From Aeromicrobium stalagmiti (lineage in GTDB: Bacteria; Actinomycetota; Actinomycetes; Propionibacteriales; Nocardioidaceae): 64,000 bases of DNA. The stretch lies in NCBI RefSeq assembly GCF_013283745.1, contig NZ_JABSTZ010000001.1, positions 1,072,406 through 1,136,405 of the forward strand. The letters are read 5' to 3'. The stretch's first letter is position 1; every line of letters begins with the position of its first letter. This document shows, piece by piece, positions 42,978-51,258 of this stretch. The translations under genes and the position numbers were made by a program. Below the pieces are notes generated by a model, which was not told the origin of the DNA, did no database searches, and saw only the letters and a list, made by a program, of their open reading frames with translations.

Positions 42978-43345
42978 TGACGGTCCTCGTGGTCGCCCTG
43001 GGCGCAGCGGTAGGAGCGCCGACCCGCTACCTGGTCGATCTGTTCGTCCAGTCTCGCCATTCCTCGTCCCTGCCGTGGGGCACCATCACCGTCAACGCGA
43101 TCGGGTCATTCGTCATCGGCCTCATCGCGGGACTCGCGGCCACCTCGGATGTCGACCAGGTAGTGGTGGCACTGATCAGCACCGGTTTTTGCGGGGCCCT
43201 CACGACCTTCTCCACCTTCAGCTTCGAGACGGTCAGGCTGATCGAGCAGCATCACGTGCCGACGGCCTTGCTGAACGTCGGACTGAGCCTGATTCTGACC
43301 ATCGTCATGTGCGCCGGCGGATACGAGCTGGCCCTCGCGTCATAA
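42977..43345 (+). CDS. crcB: Fluoride efflux transporter CrcB (second copy)
   Basis: A 122-residue CrcB subunit with four helices: GAAVGAPTRYLVDLF, TVNAIGSFVIGLIAGL and GFCGALTTFSTFSFET. The length is the family norm. ATG 42977 shares its A with the TGA of the first copy (TGATG), giving tight coupling and equal expression, as expected for a dimer. The whole unit is controlled by the upstream fluoride riboswitch. Confidence 0.93.
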   Translation: MTVLVVALGAAVGAPTRYLVDLFVQSRHSSSLPWGTITVNAIGSFVIGLIAGLAATSDVDQVVVALISTGFCGALTTFSTFSFETVRLIEQHHVPTALLNVGLSLILTIVMCAGGYELALAS

Positions 43346-43370
43346 CACCTTTCTGAAAGGAAGTAGCCAG

Positions 43371-43874
43371 ATGAAGGACAACCGCATGGAAACGGCGGAC
43401 ATGCGCATCAACCTGCGCGAGGCAGACGGGTCCGCGGGCGGTCTCGTCGTCGGGTTCGACCGAGACAGGTCGTCCGTGGAGGCGCTGGAACGAGCAGCCC
43501 AACTGGCAACCCGGCTGCTGATACCTCTTCACGTCGTGCACGCGGTCGACCTGCGCGACTACCCGATCGACCCAGACGGCCCCGACTGGGAGAACGAGGC
43601 GAGAGCCACGTTGCGGGACGAAGAACGCACCGTCCACGACGTCCTTGACCGTTTCGACTGCGTGTGGTCCTACCAAGCCGGACGAGCAGACCCCGCCGAC
43701 CTCCTGATCAAGGTCGCGTCAGAGACCGAGGCCCTGATGATCGTCGTCGGCAGCCACGGCCAAGGCATAGGCACAGCGCTGACGCACCTTCTCGAAGGTT
43801 CGATCGAGCACCGACTCCTCAGCGGAAGACCACCCTGCGGGGTGCTCGTCGTACCTGATCAGATGAGGGAGTAG
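43371..43874 (+). CDS. Universal stress protein family (UspA)
   Basis: A 167-residue single-domain UspA protein. LVVGFDRDRSSVEALERAAQLA begins the fold, and the ATP-binding type signature is VVGSHGQGIGTALTHLLEGSIEHRLL...CGVLVVP (G-x2-G-x9-G-like). ATG 43371 follows GAAAGGAAGTAGCC. It is 25 bp downstream of crcB and probably part of the fluoride-induced transcript, so it may help cope with fluoride stress. The bound nucleotide and partner are unknown. Confidence 0.85.
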   Translation: MKDNRMETADMRINLREADGSAGGLVVGFDRDRSSVEALERAAQLATRLLIPLHVVHAVDLRDYPIDPDGPDWENEARATLRDEERTVHDVLDRFDCVWSYQAGRADPADLLIKVASETEALMIVVGSHGQGIGTALTHLLEGSIEHRLLSGRPPCGVLVVPDQMRE

Positions 43875-43939
43875 CCGAGCCTCGACTGTGAGTCATCCCG
43901 CGCGTCGCCGGTTGGAATAGCTTCCTCAGGGGGTCAGAT

Positions 43940-44027
43940 TGGCGGAGGATAGGGGATTCGAACCCCTGAGAGCTTTCACTCAACCCGCTTTCCAAGCGAG
44001 CGCACTAGGCCACTATGCGAATCCTCC
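43940..44027 (-). tRNA. tRNA-Ser (GGA)
   Basis: An 88-nt gene including an encoded CCA end. Acceptor arm GGAGGAT pairs with ATCCTCC, discriminator G, T-arm GGGGTTCGAATCCCC, anticodon arm CTCGC-TTGGAAA-GCGGG with anticodon GGA, and a long variable arm as in class II tRNAs. Its 3' end faces the accessory segment to the left. Confidence 0.95.
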
Positions 44028-44089
44028 GTCGACGAGGTTACCGGTCGGTCGTCCGCGTCGACGAATCGGGCTGCCTCTGCCGTCCCGGC

Positions 44090-44119
44090 TTGGGGCGACA
44101 GCGCCCCGATCCGTATGAT
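44090..44119 (+). promoter_or_regulatory. Promoter of SRP RNA
   Basis: TTGGGG (44090-44095), 18-bp spacer, TATGAT (44114-44119), placing the transcript start near 44124-44127, right at the 5' end of the SRP RNA. Confidence 0.65.
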
Positions 44120-44122
44120 GGA

Positions 44123-44217
44123 GGAAGCCCCTCGCGTGGCGACACATCACCCAACTCCCCCAGGGCCGGAAGGCAGCAAGGGTAAGTGAGCTCTGTCGGG
44201 TACGCGAGGGGTCCTTC
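44123..44217 (+). ncRNA. ffs: Signal recognition particle RNA (bacterial small type, 4.5S)
   Basis: A 95-nt hairpin. The outer stem is GCCCCTCGCGT/ACGCGAGGGGTC. The apical domain has the invariant CAGGCCGGAAGGCAGCAAGG-like core (here AGGGCCGGAAGGCAGCAAGGG): GGAA tetraloop plus the AGCA/CAG symmetric loop that binds Ffh. It targets membrane and secreted proteins co-translationally. It lies beside tRNA-Ser, a common actinobacterial arrangement. Confidence 0.96.
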
Positions 44218-44235
44218 ATGCCCGGGTGCAGGCTG

Positions 44236-45657
44236 TCAGGCTGCGAGCACGACGTCGTCGGTGAGGACCGGCTCGTCCTCCGCCCGGCGCAGGGCCGCCC
44301 ATGCCGCGACCGCGCCGGCGAAGACGAGCGCCCCGGCAACGACCAGGCCCAGGCGGTAGCCGCTGAGGAACGCGTCCAGCGGCAGCCCGCCGTCGCCGAG
44401 CACCGAGTCCTGACGGCTGGTGAGGATGACGCCGATCACGGTGATGCCGAGCAGGCCCGCCAGCTCGCGCGAGGTGTTGAAGACGCCTGAGGCGACCCCC
44501 GCCTGGTCCTGCGGCATGATGCCGAGCACCGTCGCGGTCAGGGGCATCGTGAGGCCGCCACCGATGCCGATCGCCACGAAGCTCGGCATGAGGTCGAGCA
44601 TCGACGCGTCCTGGCCGAAGATCGCGACGGACGCGATCGCGACGCCCATCAGGCCCATGCCGAGGCTGACCGAGCGGTGTGCGCCGAACCTGCGGGCGAT
44701 CGTCTCAGAGCTGGCCGCCGCGACGGCCATGCACAGGGCCATCGGCACGAACGTCAGGCCGGCCTTGGTGGGGGAGAAGCCCAGCACGCTCTGCAGGTAG
44801 AGCGAGGTGAAGAAGTAGATGCCGAACAGGCCGAAGGCCCACAGCATCAGCGACACCAGCGCGCCGGAGAACACCCGGTCGCGGAACAGGGCCAGGTCGA
44901 CCATCGGGTCCTCGACGGTCGTCTCGACCACGACGAACCACGCGGCGGTCAGCGCGGCGACGGCGAACGTCCCCAGGATCTCCGACGACGACCAGCCGCG
45001 ACCATTGCCCTCGATGAGGGCGAAGGTCAGCGTCGACAGCGAGATCGTCGACGCGACGAGGCCCCACAGGTCGAGGCGACGCTCGACGGGGTCGCGCGAC
45101 TCGCTGATCGCCCAGACCGCCAGGCCGGCCGTGATGGCGCCGAGCGGGACGTTGATGAAGAAGATCCACTCCCACGCGACGTGCTCGCTCAGCACGCCGC
45201 CCAGCAGGGGGCCGGCGGCGAGGGCGAGGGCACCGACCGCGCCCCAGATGCCGACCGCGACGTTGCGCTCGCGCTTGTCGGTGAACGTCGCGGAGATGAT
45301 GGCGAGGGTCGTGGGCGTGAGCAGCGCGGCGCCGACGCCCTGGATCGCGCGGCTCGCGATGAGGGTCTCGACGTTCCCCGACAGCCCGGCGGCGAACGAC
45401 GCGGCCGTGAAGATGCCGAGCCCGACGAGGAAGATCCGGCGGCGTCCCATCAGGTCGGCGAGGCGTCCACCGATCAGCATGAGGCCGGCGAAGGTCAGGA
45501 TGTACGAGCTGACGACCCACTCCATGCCGGCCGTGCTGAGGCCGAGATCTTCCTCGATGACGGGCAGGGCGACGTTGATGATGTTGTTGTCGAGGTACGT
45601 CATGAACGTCGCGAGGGCGACGGCCACGAGGGCCCAGATGTTGCGGCGGTCGTCCAT
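44236..45657 (-). CDS. MFS drug exporter, DHA2 (EmrB/QacA) family
   Basis: A 473-residue major facilitator with 14 predicted helices. TM1 has TFMTYLDNNIINVALPVIEEDLG (motif D1 with Asp), and the loop 2-3 motif A is GGRLADLMGRRRIF. Motif C is GPLLGGVLSEHVAWEWIFFINVPLG. It exports hydrophobic drugs or metabolites with protons. It is divergent from a TetR regulator with tandem operators in the gap, the standard repressor/efflux pair. ATG 45657 lies next to them. Confidence 0.9.
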   Translation of the reverse strand: MDDRRNIWALVAVALATFMTYLDNNIINVALPVIEEDLGLSTAGMEWVVSSYILTFAGLMLIGGRLADLMGRRRIFLVGLGIFTAASFAAGLSGNVETLIASRAIQGVGAALLTPTTLAIISATFTDKRERNVAVGIWGAVGALALAAGPLLGGVLSEHVAWEWIFFINVPLGAITAGLAVWAISESRDPVERRLDLWGLVASTISLSTLTFALIEGNGRGWSSSEILGTFAVAALTAAWFVVVETTVEDPMVDLALFRDRVFSGALVSLMLWAFGLFGIYFFTSLYLQSVLGFSPTKAGLTFVPMALCMAVAAASSETIARRFGAHRSVSLGMGLMGVAIASVAIFGQDASMLDLMPSFVAIGIGGGLTMPLTATVLGIMPQDQAGVASGVFNTSRELAGLLGITVIGVILTSRQDSVLGDGGLPLDAFLSGYRLGLVVAGALVFAGAVAAWAALRRAEDEPVLTDDVVLAA

Positions 45658-45666
45658 GACCACTCC

Positions 45667-45692
45667 TTTACGTTGTAAATGTACGCAGTAAA
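45667..45692. promoter_or_regulatory. Tandem TetR operator candidates
   Basis: TTTAC-GTT-GTAAA (45667-45679, perfect) and TGTAC-GCA-GTAAA (45680-45692, one mismatch) repeat with 13-bp spacing in the 69-bp gap between the MFS exporter and its TetR regulator. Confidence 0.65.
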
Positions 45693-45726
45693 GGAAGAGA
45701 ATCATATATGCCGTATAGTTGTCAAC

Positions 45727-46389
45727 GTGAAGCAGAAGAACTCCCTCAACCCCGACCTCGTCGTGGCGAGCGCGCTGCGGATCGTCGACGAGCAGGGGCT
45801 CGAGGCGCTGACCGTGCGCAAGGTCGCCGACGAGTTCGGCGTGACGCCCATGGCGCTCTACTGGCACTTCTCCAACAAGGAGGCGCTGCTCGACGCCGTC
45901 GGCGACGCCGTGGTCTCGGCGCTGCGCGAGCCCGACACCGCCCTCGACCTGGAGCCCTATCTCCGCGAGGCCATGACGTCGCTCGTCGACACCATGCGGG
46001 CGCACCCCAGCGCGACGCCCCTGGTGCCGGCCCGGCTCCTGGTCAACGAGATCGGTCGTGACCTCACCGAGCACACGCTCGACAAGCTCATCCTGGCCGG
46101 CCACGACGTCGACAAGGCGGCGGCCGTCGCGCACTACGCGCTGATGATCGCGATGACGCTGGTCACCGGCGAGCCCGGTGCGGAGACGTCGGTCAAGCCG
46201 GCCGAGCGCGACGAGGCGCACGAGGCCAAGCTGGCCCTGCTGCAGTCACTGCCCCAGGAGCGCTATCCCCGTCTGCGCGCCGCGGCCCCGTCGATGGTCG
46301 TCTGCGGCGACTCCGACGACTACTACGGCACCGCGATCGACATCTTCGTCGCCGGTGTCATGGCCGACGTCCGGGCCCTGAACGCCTGA
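45727..46389 (+). CDS. TetR-family regulator of MFS exporter
   Basis: A 220-residue repressor. The helix-turn-helix is ALTVRKVADEFGVTPMALYWHFSNKEALLDAV, and the C-terminal region (EPYLREAMTSLVDTMRAHPSATPLVPARLL...) is of the TetR_C/tetracycline-repressor type. GTG 45727 is chosen because upstream sequence overlaps the operators. It probably represses the divergent DHA2 exporter and itself until the exporter's substrate binds. Confidence 0.88.
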   Translation: MKQKNSLNPDLVVASALRIVDEQGLEALTVRKVADEFGVTPMALYWHFSNKEALLDAVGDAVVSALREPDTALDLEPYLREAMTSLVDTMRAHPSATPLVPARLLVNEIGRDLTEHTLDKLILAGHDVDKAAAVAHYALMIAMTLVTGEPGAETSVKPAERDEAHEAKLALLQSLPQERYPRLRAAAPSMVVCGDSDDYYGTAIDIFVAGVMADVRALNA

Positions 46390-46444
46390 GGCGGTGCACC
46401 AGCGTCCACGATCGTGATCGACGTGGACGCCAGCGCACCGCCTC
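46388..46444. terminator. Long bidirectional hairpin
   Basis: GAGGCGGTGC-n4-GCGTCCACG-loop-CGTGGACGC-n4-GCACCGCCTC: a 57-bp two-part perfect stem between the convergent TetR and acyl-CoA dehydrogenase genes. It is a strong terminator; its length and internal order also suit a dispersed intergenic repeat. Confidence 0.7.
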
Positions 46445-46459
46445 AGGGTGCGGAACGGG

Positions 46460-47605
46460 TTACGGCAGGGGCTCGACGACGTCGTGTCCGTCGAGCGCCG
46501 ACGACAGCGCCGCGAGGTGGTGCCGACCGTCGCCGAGGGCGTGGTCGATCGCGGTCAGTCGCGACATGTAGTGACCGACGCTGTACTCGGCGGTCATGCC
46601 GATGCCGCCGTGCAGCTGGATGGCCTCCTTGCCGATGTGGCGTCCGGCCTTGCTGACCTGCAGCTTGGCGCGGGATGCCGCCTCGAGCACGTCGGCCTCG
46701 TCGCTGCCGTCGAGCAGCACGAGCGTCGCCCAGGTGACGGTGCTGCGGGCCAGCTCGAGCGACACGTACATGTCGGCCGCGCGGAACGTCAGCGCCTGGA
46801 ACGTCATCAGCGGGACACCGAACTGCTTGCGCGACTTCAGGTAGTCCGTCGTCGTCTCGAGCGCGAACGCCATGGCGCCGAGCGCCTCGTGGCCGTAGGC
46901 GATCTGGGCCGCGGCGATGGCCTGGGCGATGGCGGCCGACTGGTCGACGCCGGCCTCGCCCAGCGGGGTGGCCGGGGTGCCGTCGAACGCGACGTGGGCC
47001 GCGCGACCGCCGTCGAACGTCGCGTAGGACGTGCGGGTCAGACCCGCCGCGTCACCCTGGACGAGGAACAGGCCGGTGCCGCCGTCGACGGCGGCGCTGA
47101 CGACCAGCACGTCGGCACGGGCACCGCCGAGGACGGGCTCCTTGACGCCGGTGAGCGTCCAGTCGCTGCCGGACCCGGAGGCCGTGACGCCGGTGGCCGA
47201 CTCGCTGTAGCGCGATCCGGGCTCGGTGTGGGCGAACGCCGGGACGAGCTGACCCTCGGCGAGAGCGCCGATGATCTCTGCGCGCTGCTCGGCCGTGCCT
47301 GCTGCCGCGACGAGGCTGCCGGCGAGGACGATCGCCTCGACGTAGGGCTCGGGAGCGATGACGCGTCCGATCTCCTCCGCGACGATCGAGACCTCGACCG
47401 GGCCGGCGCCGAAGCCGCCGTCCTCCTCGGCGAAGGGGAGCCCGAGGGCACCCATCTCGGCGAGGCGCTGCCAGGTCTTCTCGTCCCAGCCCGGATCGGT
47501 CTTGGTGATCTCGCGACGGGTCTCGGAGGAGCCGTACGCCTTGCCGAGCAGTCCGCGGACCGCGTCGCGCAGCGCTGTCTGCTCGGAGTCGAGTGTGAAG
47601 TCCAT
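46460..47605 (-). CDS. Acyl-CoA dehydrogenase family protein
   Basis: A 381-residue flavoprotein. The N-terminal helical domain (MDFTLDSEQTALRDAVRGLL), middle beta domain (AFAHTEPGSRYSE, WTLTGVKEPVLGG) and C-terminal helical domain ending GIGMTAEYSVGHYMSRLTAIDHALGD are complete. The usual catalytic Glu loop near the C-terminus is not obvious, as in the partner subunits of heteromeric mycobacterial dehydrogenases. It lies 1 bp after another acyl-CoA dehydrogenase gene, so the two may form an alpha2beta2 enzyme for sterol side-chain or branched acyl-CoA oxidation. Confidence 0.9.
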   Translation of the reverse strand: MDFTLDSEQTALRDAVRGLLGKAYGSSETRREITKTDPGWDEKTWQRLAEMGALGLPFAEEDGGFGAGPVEVSIVAEEIGRVIAPEPYVEAIVLAGSLVAAAGTAEQRAEIIGALAEGQLVPAFAHTEPGSRYSESATGVTASGSGSDWTLTGVKEPVLGGARADVLVVSAAVDGGTGLFLVQGDAAGLTRTSYATFDGGRAAHVAFDGTPATPLGEAGVDQSAAIAQAIAAAQIAYGHEALGAMAFALETTTDYLKSRKQFGVPLMTFQALTFRAADMYVSLELARSTVTWATLVLLDGSDEADVLEAASRAKLQVSKAGRHIGKEAIQLHGGIGMTAEYSVGHYMSRLTAIDHALGDGRHHLAALSSALDGHDVVEPLP

Positions 47606-47606
47606 G

Positions 47607-48785
47607 TCAGCCCCTCAGTCCCAGGATCGTGCCCGCGATGATCTGTCGTTGCACCTCGTTGGAGCCGCCGTAGATCGACGCCTTCCGGTAGTTGAGGTAG
47701 TTGGTCGTCGCGGTGCGCGCCAGGTCGGGGACGTTGGATCCCTCACCGGCGCCGGTGGCGACCGCGTCGGGTCCGGCGAGGTCGACCCACAGCTCGGTGA
47801 CGGCCTGCTGCAGCACGGTGCCCTGCAGCTTGAGCACCGACGAGGCCGGGTGCGGCTTGCCGTCGGCGGAGTTGGCGACGACGCGCAGCGCCGTGAGCTC
47901 GAGCGCCAGGAGGTCGTTCTCGAGCTCGGCGATCTCGGCGGCCAGCAGCGGGTCGTCGAGCAGCGACGAGCCGCCGGGACCGGCGGTCTTGGCGTACTCC
48001 TTGGCCGCGGCCAGGGTGCGCTTGCTCGAGCCGACCGGTGCGACACCGACGCGCTCGTTGCCGAGCAGGAACTTGGCGTAGTCCCAGCCCTTGTTCTCCT
48101 CGCCCACGAGGTTCTCGGCGGGCACGCGGACGTTGTCGAAGAAGACCTCGTTGACCTCGTGGCCGCCGTCGATCAGCTCGATCGGGCGGACCGTCAGGCC
48201 GGGCGACGTCATGTCGATGAGCAGGAACGAGATGCCGGCCTGCTTCTTGGCCTCGGGGTCGGTGCGGACGAGCGTGAAGATCCAGTCGCCGTACTGGCCG
48301 AGGGTCGTCCACGTCTTCTGCCCGTTGACGACGTACTCGTCGCCCTCCCTGACCGCCGTGGTGCGCAGCGAGGCGAGGTCGGACCCCGCATCGGGCTCGG
48401 AGAAGCCCTGCGACCACCAGATGTCGAGATTGGCGGTCTGGGGCAGGAAGCGCTCCTTGAGCTCCTGGCTGCCGAACGCCGCGATCACCGGGCCGACCAT
48501 CGAGGCGTTGAAGGCGAGCGGCGGCATGACGCCGGCCAGCTGCATCTCCTCGTGCCAGATGTGGCGCTGGAGCGGGGTCCAGTCCTTGCCGCCCCACTCG
48601 ACGGGCCAGTTGGGCACGGCGATCCCGGCAGCGTTCATGACCTGCATCGACTCGACGATCTGCTCCTTGGAGAGCTCTCGGCGGGCCGCGACGGTGTCAC
48701 GGATGTGCTGGGGGATCTTGGTGGTGAAGAATTCACGCATCTCGTCGCGGAAGGCGACGTCCTCGTCTGACAGCTGCAGTCTCAT
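47607..48785 (-). CDS. Acyl-CoA dehydrogenase family protein
   Basis: A 392-residue acyl-CoA dehydrogenase. The signature middle segment QGFSEPDAGSDLASLRTTAV and WTTLGQYGDWIFTLVRTD bind FAD and substrate. The C-terminal YRKASIYGGSNEVQRQIIAGTILGLRG is the conserved end. It introduces an alpha-beta double bond into an acyl-CoA. The next gene starts 1 bp after its stop; adjacent paralogous pairs like this form FadE heteromers in mycobacteria. ATG 48785 follows CGAGGAGAACC. Confidence 0.92.
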   Translation of the reverse strand: MRLQLSDEDVAFRDEMREFFTTKIPQHIRDTVAARRELSKEQIVESMQVMNAAGIAVPNWPVEWGGKDWTPLQRHIWHEEMQLAGVMPPLAFNASMVGPVIAAFGSQELKERFLPQTANLDIWWSQGFSEPDAGSDLASLRTTAVREGDEYVVNGQKTWTTLGQYGDWIFTLVRTDPEAKKQAGISFLLIDMTSPGLTVRPIELIDGGHEVNEVFFDNVRVPAENLVGEENKGWDYAKFLLGNERVGVAPVGSSKRTLAAAKEYAKTAGPGGSSLLDDPLLAAEIAELENDLLALELTALRVVANSADGKPHPASSVLKLQGTVLQQAVTELWVDLAGPDAVATGAGEGSNVPDLARTATTNYLNYRKASIYGGSNEVQRQIIAGTILGLRG

Positions 48786-48839
48786 GGTTCTCCTCGGCGA
48801 GTTGCCTACTGGCGCGTAACTTTCATACCACCTGCACGG

Positions 48840-50153
48840 TCACTGGCGCTTGGCGCGTGCCCTCAAGGGGCCGACCAGGCGCGGGCCGGCGAGGCGTTGC
48901 TCGAGCCTACGGGCTTCTCGGCGAACCGGCTGGGCGACGTATTCACCCAGGATCACGCCCGCGGCGAGCGAGATCGCGATCGCCGCGGCGGTGATCATCG
49001 CCAGGATGCCGGTGTAGTCGTCGGCGGCGAGCAGCGACAGGCCCCGGTAGATCGAGAGGCCCGGCAGCAGAGGGACGATCGCCGCCACGACCACGACGAG
49101 CGGAGGCACGCGGCACCAGCCGGCGACGGTGAACCCGACGAGGCCGATGAAGATCGCCGCGAGACCGGCCGGCCACGCCCGTCCGAGGTCGTGCTCGGTC
49201 AGGAGCAGGTAGATGCCGGCCGCGCATCCGGACACGGCGGCGATGGGCAGCAGGCTGCGGCCCGGGGCGTACGCGGAGTAGGCGAACGCCGCTGCGCTGA
49301 TGGCTGCGCCTGCCACCATCAGGGGCAGCCGCGAGAGGCCCGCCGCCCCGGGGTCGAGGGCGATGTCGACGCCGAGCAGACCCCCGACCGTGAGGCCCCC
49401 GCTGACGCCGACGATGACGCCGGCGGTCGACATCATGACCTCGAGGATGCGCGCGACCGCGGTGACGTAGAAGCCCGTGAGCGCGTCCTGGATCGCACCG
49501 ATGAAGCCCAGCCCCGCGAGCAGCATCACGATGCTCGCGGTGATGACGAGGGACGGGTCGACGTCGAGATCGACGGCGCGCGCTCCCACCGCCAGCAGCG
49601 TGGCGAAGAGCCCGCCGGCCACCTGCGCGTAGAAGAACGGCAGCCGCAGGCGCGACAGGTAGCGCTGGATCATCTCGATCCCGCTCGCCGCGACGGCCGC
49701 GATCAGGGTCACGACCCAGTCGCCGCCGATCAGCAGCGCGATGCCGCCGCCGATGAACGCCCACGCCACCGTCACCGCCCAGCGGGGGGTGTGGTGACCG
49801 GTCGAGGCGATCCGTGCGACCCGGGTGCGGGCCTCCTCGAGGTCGATCTCGTCGGCGAGCAGGTCGGTGACGACCTGGTCGACGTCCGTGAGGTCCTCGA
49901 AGTCGGTCTCGCGGTGCGTCACGTGGCGGGTCAGCGAGAGCGCCGGCTCGTCGAACGAGGCCTGGTAGGAGATCTCGAGGGTCGTGAACGTGACGTCGAC
50001 GAGGGCCTGCCGCAGGCCCAGGTGGTGGGTGATCGACGACATCGTCGCCGTGACGTCAGCGGCGCCGGCGCCGTTCGACAGCAGCATCTCGCCCACGCGC
50101 AGGGCGAGGTCGAGCGTGCGTTGGATCTGGCGTGCGTCGGTCACGCTTCCCAT
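48840..50153 (-). CDS. ThrE-like threonine/serine exporter family protein
   Basis: A 437-residue protein with both family halves fused. The N-terminal ThrE (DUF1212) domain has ALRVGEMLLSNGAGAADVTATMSSITHHLGL and about five helices; the C-terminal ThrE_2 (DUF3815) domain has five more helices with VPPLVVVVAAIVPLLPGLSIYRGL. The Corynebacterium homologue exports threonine and serine. ATG 50153 replaces the upstream 50180 because it starts the soluble helix correctly and faces a divergent hydrolase promoter. A basic tail ends the protein. Confidence 0.9.
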   Translation of the reverse strand: MGSVTDARQIQRTLDLALRVGEMLLSNGAGAADVTATMSSITHHLGLRQALVDVTFTTLEISYQASFDEPALSLTRHVTHRETDFEDLTDVDQVVTDLLADEIDLEEARTRVARIASTGHHTPRWAVTVAWAFIGGGIALLIGGDWVVTLIAAVAASGIEMIQRYLSRLRLPFFYAQVAGGLFATLLAVGARAVDLDVDPSLVITASIVMLLAGLGFIGAIQDALTGFYVTAVARILEVMMSTAGVIVGVSGGLTVGGLLGVDIALDPGAAGLSRLPLMVAGAAISAAAFAYSAYAPGRSLLPIAAVSGCAAGIYLLLTEHDLGRAWPAGLAAIFIGLVGFTVAGWCRVPPLVVVVAAIVPLLPGLSIYRGLSLLAADDYTGILAMITAAAIAISLAAGVILGEYVAQPVRREARRLEQRLAGPRLVGPLRARAKRQ

Positions 50154-50208
50154 AGTGTTGGACGTGACGGCCGAGTCCAACTTCGGCCGGTCCAGACGAG
50201 GAGTGACG

Positions 50209-51195
50209 ATGACGGACTGGAAGCCCGACGAGCTGGGCGAGGGCTATGAGCAGCGCACGATCCCGCTCGGCAGCGACCCCGACGGCGAGGGCACGATCGA
50301 GGCCACGCTGGTGCGTCGCACCGCACCGGAGACGGTCGAGGCGGCCGTGCTCTACGTCCACGGGTTCAGCGACTACTTCTTCCAGACGCAGATGGCCGAG
50401 TTCTTCACCGAGCGAGGCTTCGCCTTCTACGCGCTCGACCTGCGCAAGTGCGGGCGCTCCCGCCGCGAGGGCCAGACGGGTCACTACGTGTCCGACCTGA
50501 AGATGTACGACCAGGAGCTCGACGCCGCGCTCGCGATCATCCGCGACGAGACGGGCGGCAAGCCGGTCGTCCTGTCGGCCCACTCCACCGGTGGCCTGAT
50601 CCTCCCGCTGTGGCTGCACCGCCTCAACCAGACCGCCGGCGGCACCAGGGGCGCGGGCATCGCCGGGCTCGTGCTCAACAGCCCGTGGTTCGACCTGCAG
50701 GGCAAGGCGTGGATGCGCACCGTCGGCACGCGGGTCATCGGGCTGGTCGCCAAGGTCAGGCCGAAGGACATCATCAAGCTGCCGCCCACCAACGCCTACG
50801 GCACGAGCCTGCACGTCAGCGCGCACGGGGAGTGGGACTTCAACACGGCCTTCAAGCCGCTCGAGGGGTTCCCGGTGTCGTACGGGTGGTTGACCGCGAT
50901 CCGTCGCGGCCACGCCCGACTGCACCAGGGGCTCGACGTCGGGGTGCCGTCGCTGGTGCTCCGGTCGACCAGGACGCGGTTCGCCCGGGAGTACTCCCCG
51001 GCCGTCGACGACGCCGACGCGGTGCTCGACGTCCGCCAGATCGCCCGCTGGTCGGGCTGCCTCGGCAACCAGGTGACGGTGGTCCCGATCGAGGGCGCCC
51101 GCCACGACGTGTTCATCTCCAAGGACCATGCCCGCCAGGCTGCCTACGACGCCGTCGACCAGTGGTTGCGGGCCACGCGCCTCGTCAAGGCCTGA
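50209..51195 (+). CDS. Alpha/beta hydrolase (serine aminopeptidase S33/monoacylglycerol lipase-like)
   Basis: A 328-residue hydrolase. YVHGFSDYFFQ is the oxyanion motif and the nucleophile elbow is SAHSTGGLI (S in AHSTG). An ordered lid region follows (SPWFDLQGKAWMRT), and the late GARHDVFIS carries the catalytic His. It resembles lysophospholipase/monoacylglycerol lipase proteins of actinobacteria. ATG 50209 follows GACGAGGAGTGACG. It is divergent from the ThrE-like exporter and 63 bp upstream of dnaX. Confidence 0.88.
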   Translation: MTDWKPDELGEGYEQRTIPLGSDPDGEGTIEATLVRRTAPETVEAAVLYVHGFSDYFFQTQMAEFFTERGFAFYALDLRKCGRSRREGQTGHYVSDLKMYDQELDAALAIIRDETGGKPVVLSAHSTGGLILPLWLHRLNQTAGGTRGAGIAGLVLNSPWFDLQGKAWMRTVGTRVIGLVAKVRPKDIIKLPPTNAYGTSLHVSAHGEWDFNTAFKPLEGFPVSYGWLTAIRRGHARLHQGLDVGVPSLVLRSTRTRFAREYSPAVDDADAVLDVRQIARWSGCLGNQVTVVPIEGARHDVFISKDHARQAAYDAVDQWLRATRLVKA

Positions 51196-51258
51196 GCCGT
51201 CGCCGGGTGCAGGGGTGACGGGATAGGCAGTGTCGTGGGCGGTCGTTAGTCTCTATGT

